A DNA stretch of 64,000 bases from Amphiura filiformis (Eukaryota > Echinodermata > Ophiuroidea > Amphilepidida > Amphiuridae): NCBI RefSeq assembly GCF_039555335.1, contig NC_092646.1:31015680-31079679 (forward strand). Direction: 5' to 3'. The notes beneath the pieces were generated by a model, which made no database searches, was not told the DNA's origin, and was given only the letters and a program-made list of their open reading frames with translations. Every line of letters starts with the position of its first letter. The first letter of the stretch is position 1. Both the position numbers and the translations under genes were made by a program. Positions 20,941 to 31,950 of the stretch are shown piece after piece.

Positions 20941-21620
20941 CCCAGCAAACACAAAACGTTTTCGACATCATTCGCAAAAGGTTATAAAAGGTTGTCAGAA
21001 AACGTTTAAATGTCGGGTTATATAAAGGGTATATTAAGATTATAAAACGTTTTCAAAACTTATAAAAACATTTTTTGATAATCTACTGTTCAGCAAACAA
21101 AAATGTTTTACAGAAAACATTTAAATGTCGGGTTATATAAAGGGTATAAAAACGTTTTAATAACATTCCAAAAACATTCTTGAAAACTTGATACAAAACA
21201 TTCTAAACAGAATGTTATTTTGGGGTTGAAAAATATTTTGCGAAAAATGTTTGCCCAAAATATTTTCAATAATGTTTTAAAAACGTTTTCATGACCTTTA
21301 TATAACCCGACATTTAAATGTTATTTAAAGGTATTGATAAAAACATTTTAAGAACATTTCTGTGTTTGCTGGGTTCAAACATTTTAACATAATGTTATTT
21401 AAGTATTGACACAATATTTGGCAAAATGTTTGCAAAAATAGTTTACAATAACATTTTTTGAAAACATTGAAAAATATTGTTGTAGTGTGTTTTCATACAA
21501 AACGTTATAAAACGTTATCATGACCCGACATTTTAATGTTATTAAAACGTTTTTACCTAAACCAAAAGCCAAAATATAGCTTATTTAAAACGTTTTTAAA
21601 ACGTTTTTGTGTTTGCTGGG
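20941..21620. mobile_element. CCCAGCAAACAC-ended composite MITE
   Basis: CCCAGCAAACACAAAACGTT opens the element, and its complement closes it at 21611-21620. A third terminus (TGTGTTTGCTGGG) lies at 21361-21373. Many internal AAAACGTTTT and AAAACATT repeats and several GACATTTAAATGT blocks fill the interior. Three termini suggest a fused pair of copies sharing an end. Confidence 0.7.
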
Positions 21621-21628
21621 AAGGTGCT

Positions 21629-21878
21629 TAGGGGTGCACCCTTTGATACTGGGGAGGGGGCATGGAAGTTGGGGTCTGGCAGTGAAATTCCCCCCCCCCT
21701 ATTTTTTATGTATTACTATATCTAGAGTTTGGTGAGGGATCATAAAGGGTTTTTGGAAGAAACTTCCATGCCCCCCCCCCCCCCATTCATAATCTAATGC
21801 ACTAGTGGAGAGCGATTTTTTTTAAAACTTCCATACTCCCCTCACGAATATTATATAGGCCTAATGGTGCGCCCCTAA
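21629..21878. mobile_element. GGTGCACC-ended MITE, member of the 50398 family
   Basis: The ends TAGGGGTGCACCCTTTGATA and AATGGTGCGCCCCTA are inverted, with repeated AACTTCCAT and C-rich runs inside. A half copy lies at about 26577-26655 and a full one at 50398-50684. Confidence 0.6.
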
Positions 21879-21948
21879 CTGCTTTGATTCCTGAATACAG
21901 ACGAAAATATAACTCCAAATGCATAGATAACTTAAGGGCCGGGATTAA

Positions 21949-22448
21949 CAGGGCCGTTCCGACCATAAGGCCAGGTAAGGCGGTCGCCTATGACGGCAAA
22001 CGTGGAGGGGCGCAAAAAAGGGTGGAAAAAGGAAAAACAGGAATGGAGAAAGAAAAGGGAAGAAAAAATGACAGCGCCTCCCTTAGGGGCGCCGATTTGA
22101 CCAATTCAGGATCGATGCTGCGCCCCTCCAAGTGATGAAAGTCAAAATTTCGCACGAAATCATTTCCAATATCAATTTAAGACCAATATTCAATATCATT
22201 ATAAACAAAATTAATTAGTGGTAAGCCCTATTTGTGCACATTTTTGCTCGCTCCGCGTGCAATTGTGTCAAGAATTATGTATCCTTAGCCCTGGGCGCCT
22301 CAAACCCTAGCTCCGCCACTGAAAAAAAAAAACACTGATCAATGAGTTTTCAAGGGGGTAACCCACCTTAACACTTTTTTGGTATTCTCTGGTGGGGCGG
22401 CATGGAGAGGCTTTGCCTAGGGCGGCAAAATCCTCAGGAACGGCCCTG
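21949..22448. mobile_element. CAGGGCCGTTCC-ended MITE
   Basis: CAGGGCCGTTCC on the left and GGAACGGCCCTG on the right are perfect inverted ends, followed by weaker inverted GGCGGC / GCCGCC blocks. The 500-bp interior is non-coding. Confidence 0.7.
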
Positions 22449-22499
22449 GGCTAATATACGCCATTATATGCTATGGACGTATGGTATACCTGTTAGCAT

Positions 22500-22830
22500 T
22501 AGCACCCATCCCACTTCTTGGTAAGATAAGAGGATGGTTAACCATCCTCTTACCAGGAGGTGGTTACACTCCATGAATTTTTGATTTTTTTTGCGTAAAA
22601 ACGCTAAAAGTTACCGTCAAGTGGGTCAGATTCTTATTGCGGCCGCCTGCATGGGTATTACACCATTGTCAAGGTACCTAGGTACACAGACTAGTACCAG
22701 TAAAGTATATACCGCTGCTAATGGTACCTATGCAGGAGCAGCAGAGTACCTATATGTAGGTACTCTGTGTGTACCTTCGCGATGGTGTACCTGTGCATGC
22801 GGCCACAATAGGAATCTATAGTGCAGTTGT
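22500..22830. repeat. Hairpin and GGTACC-rich repeats
   Basis: AAGAGGATGGTTAACCATCCTCTT (within 22523-22548) is a near-perfect hairpin. Repeated GGTACC, TAGGTAC and GTACCTA motifs between 22660 and 22800 form a second palindromic cluster. The open frame across them has no family resemblance. Confidence 0.5.
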
Positions 22831-23632
22831 AGGTACATCCTTTCCGGTCATTTTAGCGAAATAAATACTGAGCTACCACCTCCCCCGGAGCCAGGGTGTC
22901 CCGTCAAAGTCTAGGTGCGGGGGGGGGGGGCACCCTAATTGTGTTTCTCTTTTTTACCTTTTTTGTGTAGTTGGCCTATTTCTCTTACTAGCATGGGCCT
23001 AAAACTCTCTGAATATTCTGATATGTTTACTTTCCTTCATATAGAGCTAAAAAATCTGGTTCAAAATCCCCCGGAAAATCCAACTTTTCAACAACACTAA
23101 AACGAAACAAAAATAATCCATAAGAAAGCGTGTGATTTTAGCAAATGTTAATGACTCGCGAGAGTCATGATGTCACTATGACGTCATACTAGGTATGTTG
23201 GTACTTATTTTGGTATCAATGTAAAGAGAAGGACCATATAGCTATCCATTGGTACCAATATTATAAAAATAAATTCAAGGGGGTCCCGTGTAAACAATGT
23301 TACAAAAATGGCTTAAGAGGATGGTTAAGGGTTGGAACGTACGTCATTTTTCGTTATTGACGTATAGATGATAATGATGATCTGATAGGTGATGATTCGT
23401 ATTAATGGCCCTAATGGCTTGCCATACATGAGATTGCGCCCCACAACATGTACAACATCATCTATGTACCATAGATATTAAACAGTACACAAAGTGTGAT
23501 ACATGCTGCTCTCTTTCAACTTAGCCGCTTTGCGGCGTGGGGATATATGATAAAGCGCTACGTCTAAAGCTGTACACATCACACATGATCATGTCAATCA
23601 TGATATAAAAAAAAGGCATAGCGCCAAATCTT
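22831..23632. other. Unannotated sequence with the second AAGAGGATGG block
   Basis: The block at 23315-23370 matches 20868-20925. A short (G)12 run lies near 22920. The left half of the LINE target duplication, GCATAGCGCCAAATCTT, is at 23616-23632. No coding segment was recognised. Confidence 0.45.
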
Positions 23633-24268
23633 TTTTTTTTCTTTTCGATGAGCCATGGTGTTACTGCTAGACTGTGATTTATTCAGTTTCAAATACACAC
23701 AATACAAAATGGCAGATTTTTTTATCAAACAACTAAACAATAACACATAAAAACAACGACAAAAAGCAGCATATCAAAGAACTTTTACATTTACTTTTTA
23801 TAATGAAGAGAGAGTTGATCTCTTTTCAATGCAATGTGATACTCAGTCTCTCTAAAGTCTTTGAATTTTTAGGAATGACTTAAAACCACTTAAATTGGGG
23901 TTTTTATCCTGGAATTTGCATCTGTAAATGTAAAATTTGGTACATAAAATTATGTAAGTTAAAAAGAAGTTACCAGTAACACCAAAGATTTTATGGGAGT
24001 TATTAAATTGAAAGACATCACCTGTCTGTAAATAAAAAATATTTTGTATTTAATCCCAAAGTGGAAAAACTAAACACATTCACAAAAAGTCAATTCTATT
24101 TATTTTAAACAAAAAATCAAAAGGCAATTGCTTTATGGAACACCTTGAAATAAAATGAACGAAGGCGAGATTCAATAGTACACTTTAAATTACGAAGATG
24201 AATTTCCTCCCAGATATCACTGTCAAAATTTGTTTCAACAAAGCTTTATCTTCATATCTGGTAAACAT
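23633..24268 (-). mobile_element. 5'-truncated LINE (L1/Tx1-like 3' end)
   Basis: A 17-bp direct repeat GCATAGCGCCAAATCTT (23616-23632 and 24269-24285) flanks the insert. On the minus strand it ends in poly(A) (the T-run at 23633-23640), preceded by AATAAA. In broken frames it encodes fragments typical of the C-terminal zinc-finger/RVT region of L1/Tx1-type ORF2: WEEIHLRNLKCTIESRLRSF, YFKVFHKAIAF, KIFGVTGNF, LCTKFYIYRCKFQDKNPN. Truncation, poly(A) and a long duplication are standard for target-primed insertion. Clade assignment is tentative. Confidence 0.75.
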
Positions 24269-24669
24269 GCATAGCGCCAAATCTTGAAAACAATACAATC
24301 ACTCTCATCCATGTCTTGGACTTTTATACACAATATACACGCTTTAAACTTATCGAACGGTGAGAACACAAAAGGCGCCGGAAATTACTTTAATTTAATC
24401 AAAGACGTAAACAAGTATGCATGCGCGCATAAAGACATGGTACACGCGGTAAGTTGAAAGAAGGGAGGGGATTGAGGTATGACGTGGAAATACATGAGAT
24501 ATGAATGAACAATTCATGTCGCGTCACGCTGTCTGGGCAAAGATTGCGTGCGAGAAAAAACTTTTACGGAGGATGAATTGAACGTTTCAATATCTGCATA
24601 CGAAAAATCATAAAATGTGAACTGCCAAATTGTTAAAATCACCCTGATATGAATACATCTTATTAAAAA

Positions 24670-25210
24670 CTAGAGCGGTTACCGCACCATAGCTGAACCA
24701 TGTGGCTTTGACAGCATATTGTGGTATAGGTCCGCCACTGTCGCACATTTTGGAATTTTGACATTTAAACCCTTTATGACCCTGAATGATCTTAAATGAA
24801 TTTTAAAATATTTTAAACATGTGTAGACTGGCATAAGGATCATTGCATTTAAATTTCAGCTCAATCGGACCATTTTGAAGACTTGACCTTTGACCCCTTT
24901 ATTGACCCCTTAATGACCGTAAATGAACTTTAAAATATGCCAGTCTTAAAGTTTGACTTTTGACCGCTTAACTTTGACCTTTGGGGTCATAAATATTTTC
25001 AACATGTTACCCCTGAATGACCTTTGATCCCGAATCTAAAAATCTACTGCAGGCACTGGATAGTAGCAATGCATATGTGAAAGCAAAGTCAATTTCCTGT
25101 TTACTTTTCGAAATAAACAAAATTCATTTTTGGTTTTTGACAGGAAGTCACCCCTCACATGACATGATCTCAAGAATAGAGAAGATTCAAATTATAACTG
25201 ACAGATCATA
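24670..25210 (+). repeat. TGACCTTTGACC repeat family, diverged copy C
   Basis: The stretch has the same TTGACCCCTTTATTGACCCC, TGACCTTTGATCCCGAATCT and GACAGGAAGTCACCCC blocks as copies A and B, but with more substitutions. It opens with GAGCGGTTACCGCAC rather than the CCTAGCCGG end. Non-coding. Confidence 0.6.
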
Positions 25211-25423
25211 ATAGAACACACCACTAATGTATTTTGTAAAGTAAAATATCATGGTAAATAATGAGTTCTGTTTTGGTAAAATACACTGTATACAAGATAT
25301 TGCGATAGGCCTACATAAAAACTACAACAAACAGAATACAAAGAATACATGAGTATGATTTTCTGTGATAAATGTCTTTGGTACATTTAATCAGTCATTT
25401 GTACGGAATTGAAATGTAACAAC

Positions 25424-25521
25424 AACAGTAATAATAATAATATTTGATAATAATAAAATGATAATAATAATAATAACAATAATAATAATAACACTAGTAA
25501 TAATAATAATAATAATAATAT
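25424..25521. repeat. (AAT)n microsatellite
   Basis: Imperfect ATAATAATA repeats interrupted by AACAAT and ACTAGT span about 100 bases. Confidence 0.85.
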
Positions 25522-27840
25522 ACATTTCTCAGTAACCATGTAGGCCTACATCACAGTTGAAAATGGGAATTTGCTTTAAATTTTGCCAAAATCCGATGAA
25601 AATTTTGGTGAGTGTTGACAAGTTATTGATTTAATTGTAAAATTAAAAGTAAAATCACACTTATTTCCCAACATTTTGAAAATCAAAATCCGCATTGGGG
25701 CCGATTTACAACTCCTACACATGGTACACGCTACAGGAACCCGTCGGCTACGAACTTGTTTGTTTGTTGTTATTGCAACGGCAATGTTTTAGCCCCGCCC
25801 ATAACTTTAAGTTTCGCTGATGACTGTAAACAAGTTCAGTATACACGGTCCCCAAGTATACATGTACGTACATTATACATGTACGGAAATGCGGCGCATA
25901 CATCGGTACGTATCGCGGCAAAGATCAGAGCAAAATGGTGAATACGATCCAGGAAAAAAAAACTACGCATGACAGTCGGAAGCGAAAAGATGAAAGGAGG
26001 GTATCAGGCGGGGTGTCAGGCTATTTCTGGATGGGGAGACCCCGTCTGGACATGCATGCCGTGCGCGTAGAAAACTGAGTGAAATGCAACGTTCTACATG
26101 TGAATTTAATAATAATGCATAACATTTTCAAAACAAACAGAAAATTACATATTTAAAACTAAAATTTTCTGGTGCAAGCAATTTAGCACACGTTTTCTTA
26201 AAACAGTTACATAATTATAGTTATCAACACTTTATAGAATTGTTTTGGATTATAAAGGTTTTAGTTTTATGTTTGTTGGGAATCTGTAATTTGTCCAGAG
26301 TAATATAATTATGTATTATACAAAGTTTGTCATCGTTGCCTGTGAAGGATTATGTTCAAGCACTAATTGTTTACAATCAGAAGCACTAATTGTTTACAAT
26401 CAGGAGCAAAAGAACAAAGAGAATAAGAAGACTGATTGATACCAATTTGTACATTATACACATACACCAAACCCATTTCTGAGAAGTGCACCTGATAATT
26501 TCAAAAACACCCTTGTTTGTGACATAAATAGGAGCGCAGCATTTGATACACAGCTAAATAGAATTTTATATTTCATTCACTCACTAGTGGGGAGGTTTTT
26601 TTGTTAAAAACTTCCACGTCCCCTCCTGAGTATCAAATGGTGCGCCCATAACTACGGGAGTGGTGTACCAAAACACAGATCCCCAGACAATACTATCCGT
26701 AGGTTACTAGACCTTATATAATGCACAAACGCACCGCGCACATAGCAATACTCTAAAAAAATTAACTCTCGCAGATGGTCTGTGAACATAGTCATCGAAA
26801 AATATAACAAAATCAAAACAGCTGATTTTACATAATTATTTTGCTTGTTTTATGACAAAATGTATCGCAAAATATTTACAAAACATGTGCAAAACAATTT
26901 TTTTTTTGTTTTCCCAACCCAGTCTCATATCAAGATGTACAGTTTTTTTACAACCTTATCAAAGTTTCATAAAATAAAGCATGGCTTTAGAAAAAATTGC
27001 GGTTTCACTAAATGACAGATGGGATTTTCTTTCGTTTGATAAACAAAAATAATAAACAATTTAGCACAATTTACAAGCCTTATTCAGTTTAATGACATTA
27101 AAAATCCCATGCAGTCATCCGAGCGAAATGGAGCAATAGAGAAATTACATTTTCATGTAAAATATCATATTTTGTCTTGAATACACAGCTTTTGGCTCAA
27201 CCACTTGCAGTCTATGTTAGCACACGTATGCTACTAACAATGGTGTAAATAACTGAATTTTGATAATAATCTTCTGAATGAGCAAATCACTAAATGGGTC
27301 TTTAATATCAACCAACATTTTACAAGTCATTCAATGTAATTATTACATTCAATAGGATCACGTGAAATATACAGCTGATAATATCTTAAAAGATTAGTAA
27401 CAATATAGCACAAAATTTCTAAGTACAGAGTTGGCAAAAAAGATACATTTGTTAAAATAACAACAGACGCTGCACGTGGGCTACAGACACTCGGCTGTGG
27501 CCAGAATAGATACTTTTCGTCCCCGGTGCAAATGTCATTCACCATAGTTTATAATTATTTCAAAGCAGAAATAGGCAAATAGCACTCAGGTAACAAGAAG
27601 TGCGAAAGTTTATGACGTAGAATACAAGCTCACCTTTTAGCTTCCATGAGTCTAATGTCCGTTCAGGAAACAAACACGAAATATATTCCAGCATAGGAAA
27701 TCATTCCCATGCATGTAGTAAACCTTTTTACGAAACAAAATTACTGCAAAAGTCCACACACTGCTTTGTTCTAGTCTCAGGCTCTGTCCGACATATTCAA
27801 GCTCAAAAGCACAAGAAATCCATTCAGCAAATTGAAGCAC
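25522..27840. other. No gene seen; minor repeats
   Basis: GCACTAATTGTTTACAATCA is present twice in tandem at about 26358-26402. A half copy of the 50398 MITE family lies at about 26577-26655, and a degraded copy of the 12592 MITE at about 27130-27306. The minus-strand open frames at 27.3-27.8 kb have no recognisable product. Confidence 0.45.
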
Positions 27841-28053
27841 AAAAGTAATTCCAGGTTAGAAAGTCTAGTTTCCAGGATAGATCCATAACCGCGCTCGCAC
27901 TCCATCAGATGCAGTTCCGTCTTCTGGATTTTGGTCAGGATATGCATGGCTTATTATCCGAGTTTGACGGGCGCTTTCAGCGGCATGTCCTGGCTCTTGG
28001 TCGCCGTAACCTGTTGCCTAACTTAATGGTGGACGGGTCACGGCATTTTTTTA

Positions 28054-28213
28054 CTATTTAAAAGTTATATATAAATTCCAATGGTAAAAAATCCTTTTAA
28101 ATTCATATTGTTCCTTGCCACGTTCATTGTAGCTATTTTGATAACCAACTTTAGTGCATACATGACCCTTGGTGGATTCAGGCGGATTCCTCCGGCGGTG
28201 TTTGCGAAAGATG
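28054..28213 (-). CDS. Unknown gene, probable last exon
   Basis: An acceptor TTTTCTTTGCAG precedes the segment. Its one-base entry phase completes the TT overhang of the donor at 28795. The product reads IFRKHRRRNPPESTKGHV... and ends NLYITFK at a TAG. I do not recognise the family. The upstream exon and donor support a real or once-real transcript. Confidence 0.35.
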
Positions 28214-28794
28214 CTGCAAAGAAAATCATAGAAAAACAAAAATAGAAATAATTTTTTCAGACAATAAACATTTCCAATGAATGAATGAAAATCAATGGTC
28301 ATCCCCGGAGTCATCCGAATTAGTTCAACATGTCGAACATGCCCGCGAATATTCCATGTTAATTTCAATATCTAGTCACTGAAAGGTGGTACTGGTCTTA
28401 ACACTGGAATAATGGAAAATGTTGTGCCTCATAACTGCTAAATTGTTGATCGACATAAAAGATATACATATTTTAATAGACAGGACTTGATGAATCCATC
28501 TGGGAGGTCAAATTTGGGTAAAAATGCGAATTTCTTGAGAAAATCCTAAAAAAATTATTAAAAACTAGAAGTATCTAGGATCAACTTCACAAAAAATATT
28601 TGGACGAAAACAGGTTTTTATGATTTTTGAGCAAAATTTAGCATTTCTTGATGACTTTTGGTGGAAATTTCGAAAAGTTGGTCAACATTTTTATTGACCT
28701 TGAAAAGAAACTGGATGTCTTGAAGGTTTCACTGAGGAATTAATCATATCAATCAATTATAACTTTAATTAAACAAAAGAAAAAGTGTACTTAC

Positions 28795-28997
28795 AAAATA
28801 TTTTTGCAGATCAAGCTGGGTTTTAAGTCTTGGTACTGATGTGCTATTGGAATTTGGTCCTCGAAAGTCTGATTTGTAAAACATTCCTCGAATCTTTGGT
28901 TATTCTTTTGTGACAGATTTTCTTGAATGATCTTGAAATCCCAATTTGAAGACTTACTTAGCATATTCCGTAAACGTGGAGGCCAACATAGGGACAT
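28795..28997 (-). CDS. Unknown gene, upstream exon
   Basis: The open segment ends ...TFEDQIPIAHQYQDLKPSL before a strong GTAAGT donor at 28794-28789. Its 5' limit is not defined. About 50 bases of exon end plus the beginning of the intron are repeated at about 29524-29600 and below, pointing to a local duplication of about 730 bp. Function unknown. Confidence 0.35.
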
Positions 28998-29523
28998 ATA
29001 TTGACCGAATTCTCATTAAGTTTGTCGCCTAGTAGGCCTATATATTATAGGACCTATATTCATGATAAGGCCTTGGTCTGGTTCATATGAAGTTCTATAG
29101 GCTTAGCCCTGGTCCCATGGACGTGTGTTGGTCTGGAAAAGGAAACCTGCAAAAAAATGGTAAATGTAATATAAAATGTTAACCAATATCAGGGATTTGG
29201 ACACAAATATAATTTGTTTAATGAGAACAAATCTAAGATTACAGTGGTATCTCTGAAGACACATGCAGGCTATTTTATGAAGAGATTCATTTTAGTTTTG
29301 GAAATGGACAATGTAATTGTATCTATGATTTTTATTAATGAAAACAACGGAGTATAATGGTCATTGCAACCTCTATACTGTTTAAGGTTTAATCAGGGCT
29401 GCAGTTGGACTATTCATTGAATATTAAAAGAAAGAGTATTTTGCAAGTTTTATCTCCCGGAATTGGTCTTGGTATTAATGGGTTATTAAGTCATATCAGT
29501 CAACATAATCAAAATGTACTTAC

Positions 29524-29934
29524 AACATACATGTAAATTGGCCATTGTTTTCTTGGTACTGCATGCGTCGAAACAGAATTTCATCCTCAAATCTCATTCC
29601 AGTATGTTATTGTCAATGTTTGTAGCATGTATGGTCGATCGTGTTGAAATGACAACTCGATGACCTGCCCCGTTGTAATATTCCATAGTCTTGGTGTGGC
29701 CTTCTTCTGTCCGATGAGGTAGAAGATCGTATAGCATTGTGTGATACCAAAGCTGTCGACTGTGCCATGTCCCCTGGGAGCTGAGCCGATATGTCTGTGG
29801 TTGTTATACGTGAGATGTTGCCTATACTCCTTCTGCCGCTTCAAGGCTAAGAATCTTGCCAGGTGATGGGGTCTCGTTGTGGCGCGGCGGTGGTGAATGG
29901 AAGGGAGGTGGGGGGGTAGTGGAGTAATTTCCAC
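29524..29934 (-). CDS. Unknown open segment and duplicate of the 28.8-kb exon
   Basis: The last 75 bases (TTTGAGGATGAAATTCTG... ending at GTAAGTACA) align with the end of the exon at 28795. Upstream, a 115-codon open frame reads APRGHGTVDSFGITQCYTIF and TPRLWNITTGQVIELSFQ. It has no early ATG, so it would be an internal exon. The two parts are in different frames. I do not recognise the product. Confidence 0.3.
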
Positions 29935-29989
29935 TACCCTGTTCCTGTTCTTGACATTTCAGAGCTACTATTATCTTTGAGAGGGATAG

Positions 29990-30527
29990 AAATAAAATAT
30001 CCGTTTATTTTATTGATAATTCAGGCTGACATTTTTGCCTACATTTTCATATGAAGTAAGATTTGTTATAGGCGCACTAATACGCGCAAATATAACTTTC
30101 ACTAAACTATATTGCATTACATATTGCACTAAGCATGTTAAGTATTATAGGTTTAATTTCACATATTGTATACTAAATATTGCACTAAACGTGCTAAATG
30201 TTACAGATTGCACTTAATATGCAACTTGCTAAATATACAGGTTGTACTAAATATTAAAGATTTACTTTCAAATATTGGAAACTAAACATTGCACGAAACG
30301 TCCTATATAAAATGCTACAGATTGCACATAATAATTTATACAGGTTCAATTCCGAGGTTCAATTTCAGACATTGCATTAAATATTGCACTACATAGTTAT
30401 AAATTGCACTAAATAATTACTATAGGTTAATTTTCAGACATTGCACTAAATTATACAGATGTGATGCTGCAGATGTGGGTACTTCTTCGTATAGGCCTAT
30501 GGGTATCGATTCCCAGATTACTGATAC
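29990..30527. repeat. Degenerate ATTGCACTAAA repeats beside the Helentron
   Basis: About a dozen variants of ATTGCACTAAA(T/C), CAGACATTGCA and TTACAG occur with irregular spacing of about 25-60 bases. They lie directly downstream of the Helentron coding end and may be its 3' non-coding region. No terminal hairpin or CTRR end could be fixed. Confidence 0.5.
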
Positions 30528-31950
30528 CTAAAATGCGATGAAAGTCGGATTATGATATGAATAATACGTATTAAGTACCTGTGCATAATATAATGCAGGA
30601 CATGGTTTTACATAGATATGATCAAGAAGAGTGCCGCCAGCCGTGGTAGGATCTGTGATAACTTGATGGTATTGGCTTAAGGATTGGAACTCATTTGCTC
30701 TACCTCCCATTAAATTGTGATTGAAGTCGCCAACAAAGACTGTATAATCTGTATCAAGTAAATCAGTTTGTGCAGTGATGTTATTCATTTCTGTACAAAA
30801 TGTCCCTGTACTAGTTCCAACGGGTTTGTATATGACGGTAATTAGCATGTTTGTGTTTCCATGTGTCCTAATTGCAAGTGCATCACATACATCGCTTGGA
30901 ATGGGCACTACTGTGTAGTTGACACCATTTTGAATGTAAATTGCCACACCTCTGCCTCGAGTAGAATGTATTGCTTCTAAAGAGTAGCCTTCTATTGCAA
31001 GAGAGTCTAAGCTACTATTGTCTGTCAACCATGTTTCTGATAAACAAATAACATGTGCTTTCCTAATTTCTGTATTGCTCTTCATGTCTTCGATGTGTCG
31101 ACGTAAGCTCTGTATATTATGATGAGCAATTATGAAATACTTATTCTGATCGATGGGTAGCATAGGATTGGCTTTGGATAGATCACAAGTAGGCATCTCT
31201 GCAACATATCGTGCTACATCTGGATTGCAATAGATCCGGGAAAAATCACAGTTGGTTAAATGCATTCCCTCTAAAGTTGTCACTCGACTAAGTGCAACGT
31301 ATGCCATTGATTCTTTGAAACATTTCATAGAAATCACAGCTTGTTCAGTTGTCAGTCCCTGGACTTTGTGAACAGTAACAGCCCAAGCAAGTTTCAATGG
31401 CATCTGTTCTCTTGTGGTACTGAAGTTTCTTCCTTTCAATTGAAATGTTTCCTTGCGTGGCATTATAGCGACACACGATACATACTCAGGTGGTATAACT
31501 TGTGATGATCGAGCCTTCCTTCCAATTTTGTCACTGTCAAACCTGACATAGACAGCCTGTGGCATGTTCTTGGAGTTACCGAATTCAATTCCTTTAATGG
31601 TACCAGATACTCCATTACAAAGACCATCGGGAACATCAATGTTAGCTATTAGCATAGTTCTAGCACCTACTGCTAACTTCAGATAAGGTACAAGCGATGT
31701 GTCGTCTTTTCGACGTGATGTGTCATGTGGTGTTTCGTGGACTTTGATCACTCTGCCACCCTTTTGGTCAACGTCTTCTGCTTTGATAGTAAATGTTTCC
31801 GTGTTTAGTGAAGCTAACTTTGTTTCATTGTGACTGTCAACATCCACGTTGAGGTAAAACAAGTGTAACGCGTCAGAAGGTGCTTGACGAATGTGCTCAT
31901 GAACTATGCGGGAACGTAAGAGTTCCTTGTCTGCTTCTTCTAGTGGTTCG
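30528..31950 (-). pseudogene. Helentron part 3: helicase C-terminus plus endonuclease
   Basis: The frame first completes the Pif1 helicase: VGARTMLIANIDVPDGLCNG, LKLAWAVTVHKVQGLT and AYVALSRV, the last motifs of the superfamily 1B core. From KYFIIAHHNIQSL onward it is an endonuclease/exonuclease/phosphatase domain with SETWL (catalytic glutamate), VFVGDFN and LLDHIYV. The final motif, normally SDH, reads YYSYHNP, so a conserved aspartate is replaced by tyrosine and this domain may be inactive. The TTG-led start used by simple ORF calling is not real; the frame joins part 2 at the A-run at 31951-31959. Confidence 0.88.
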
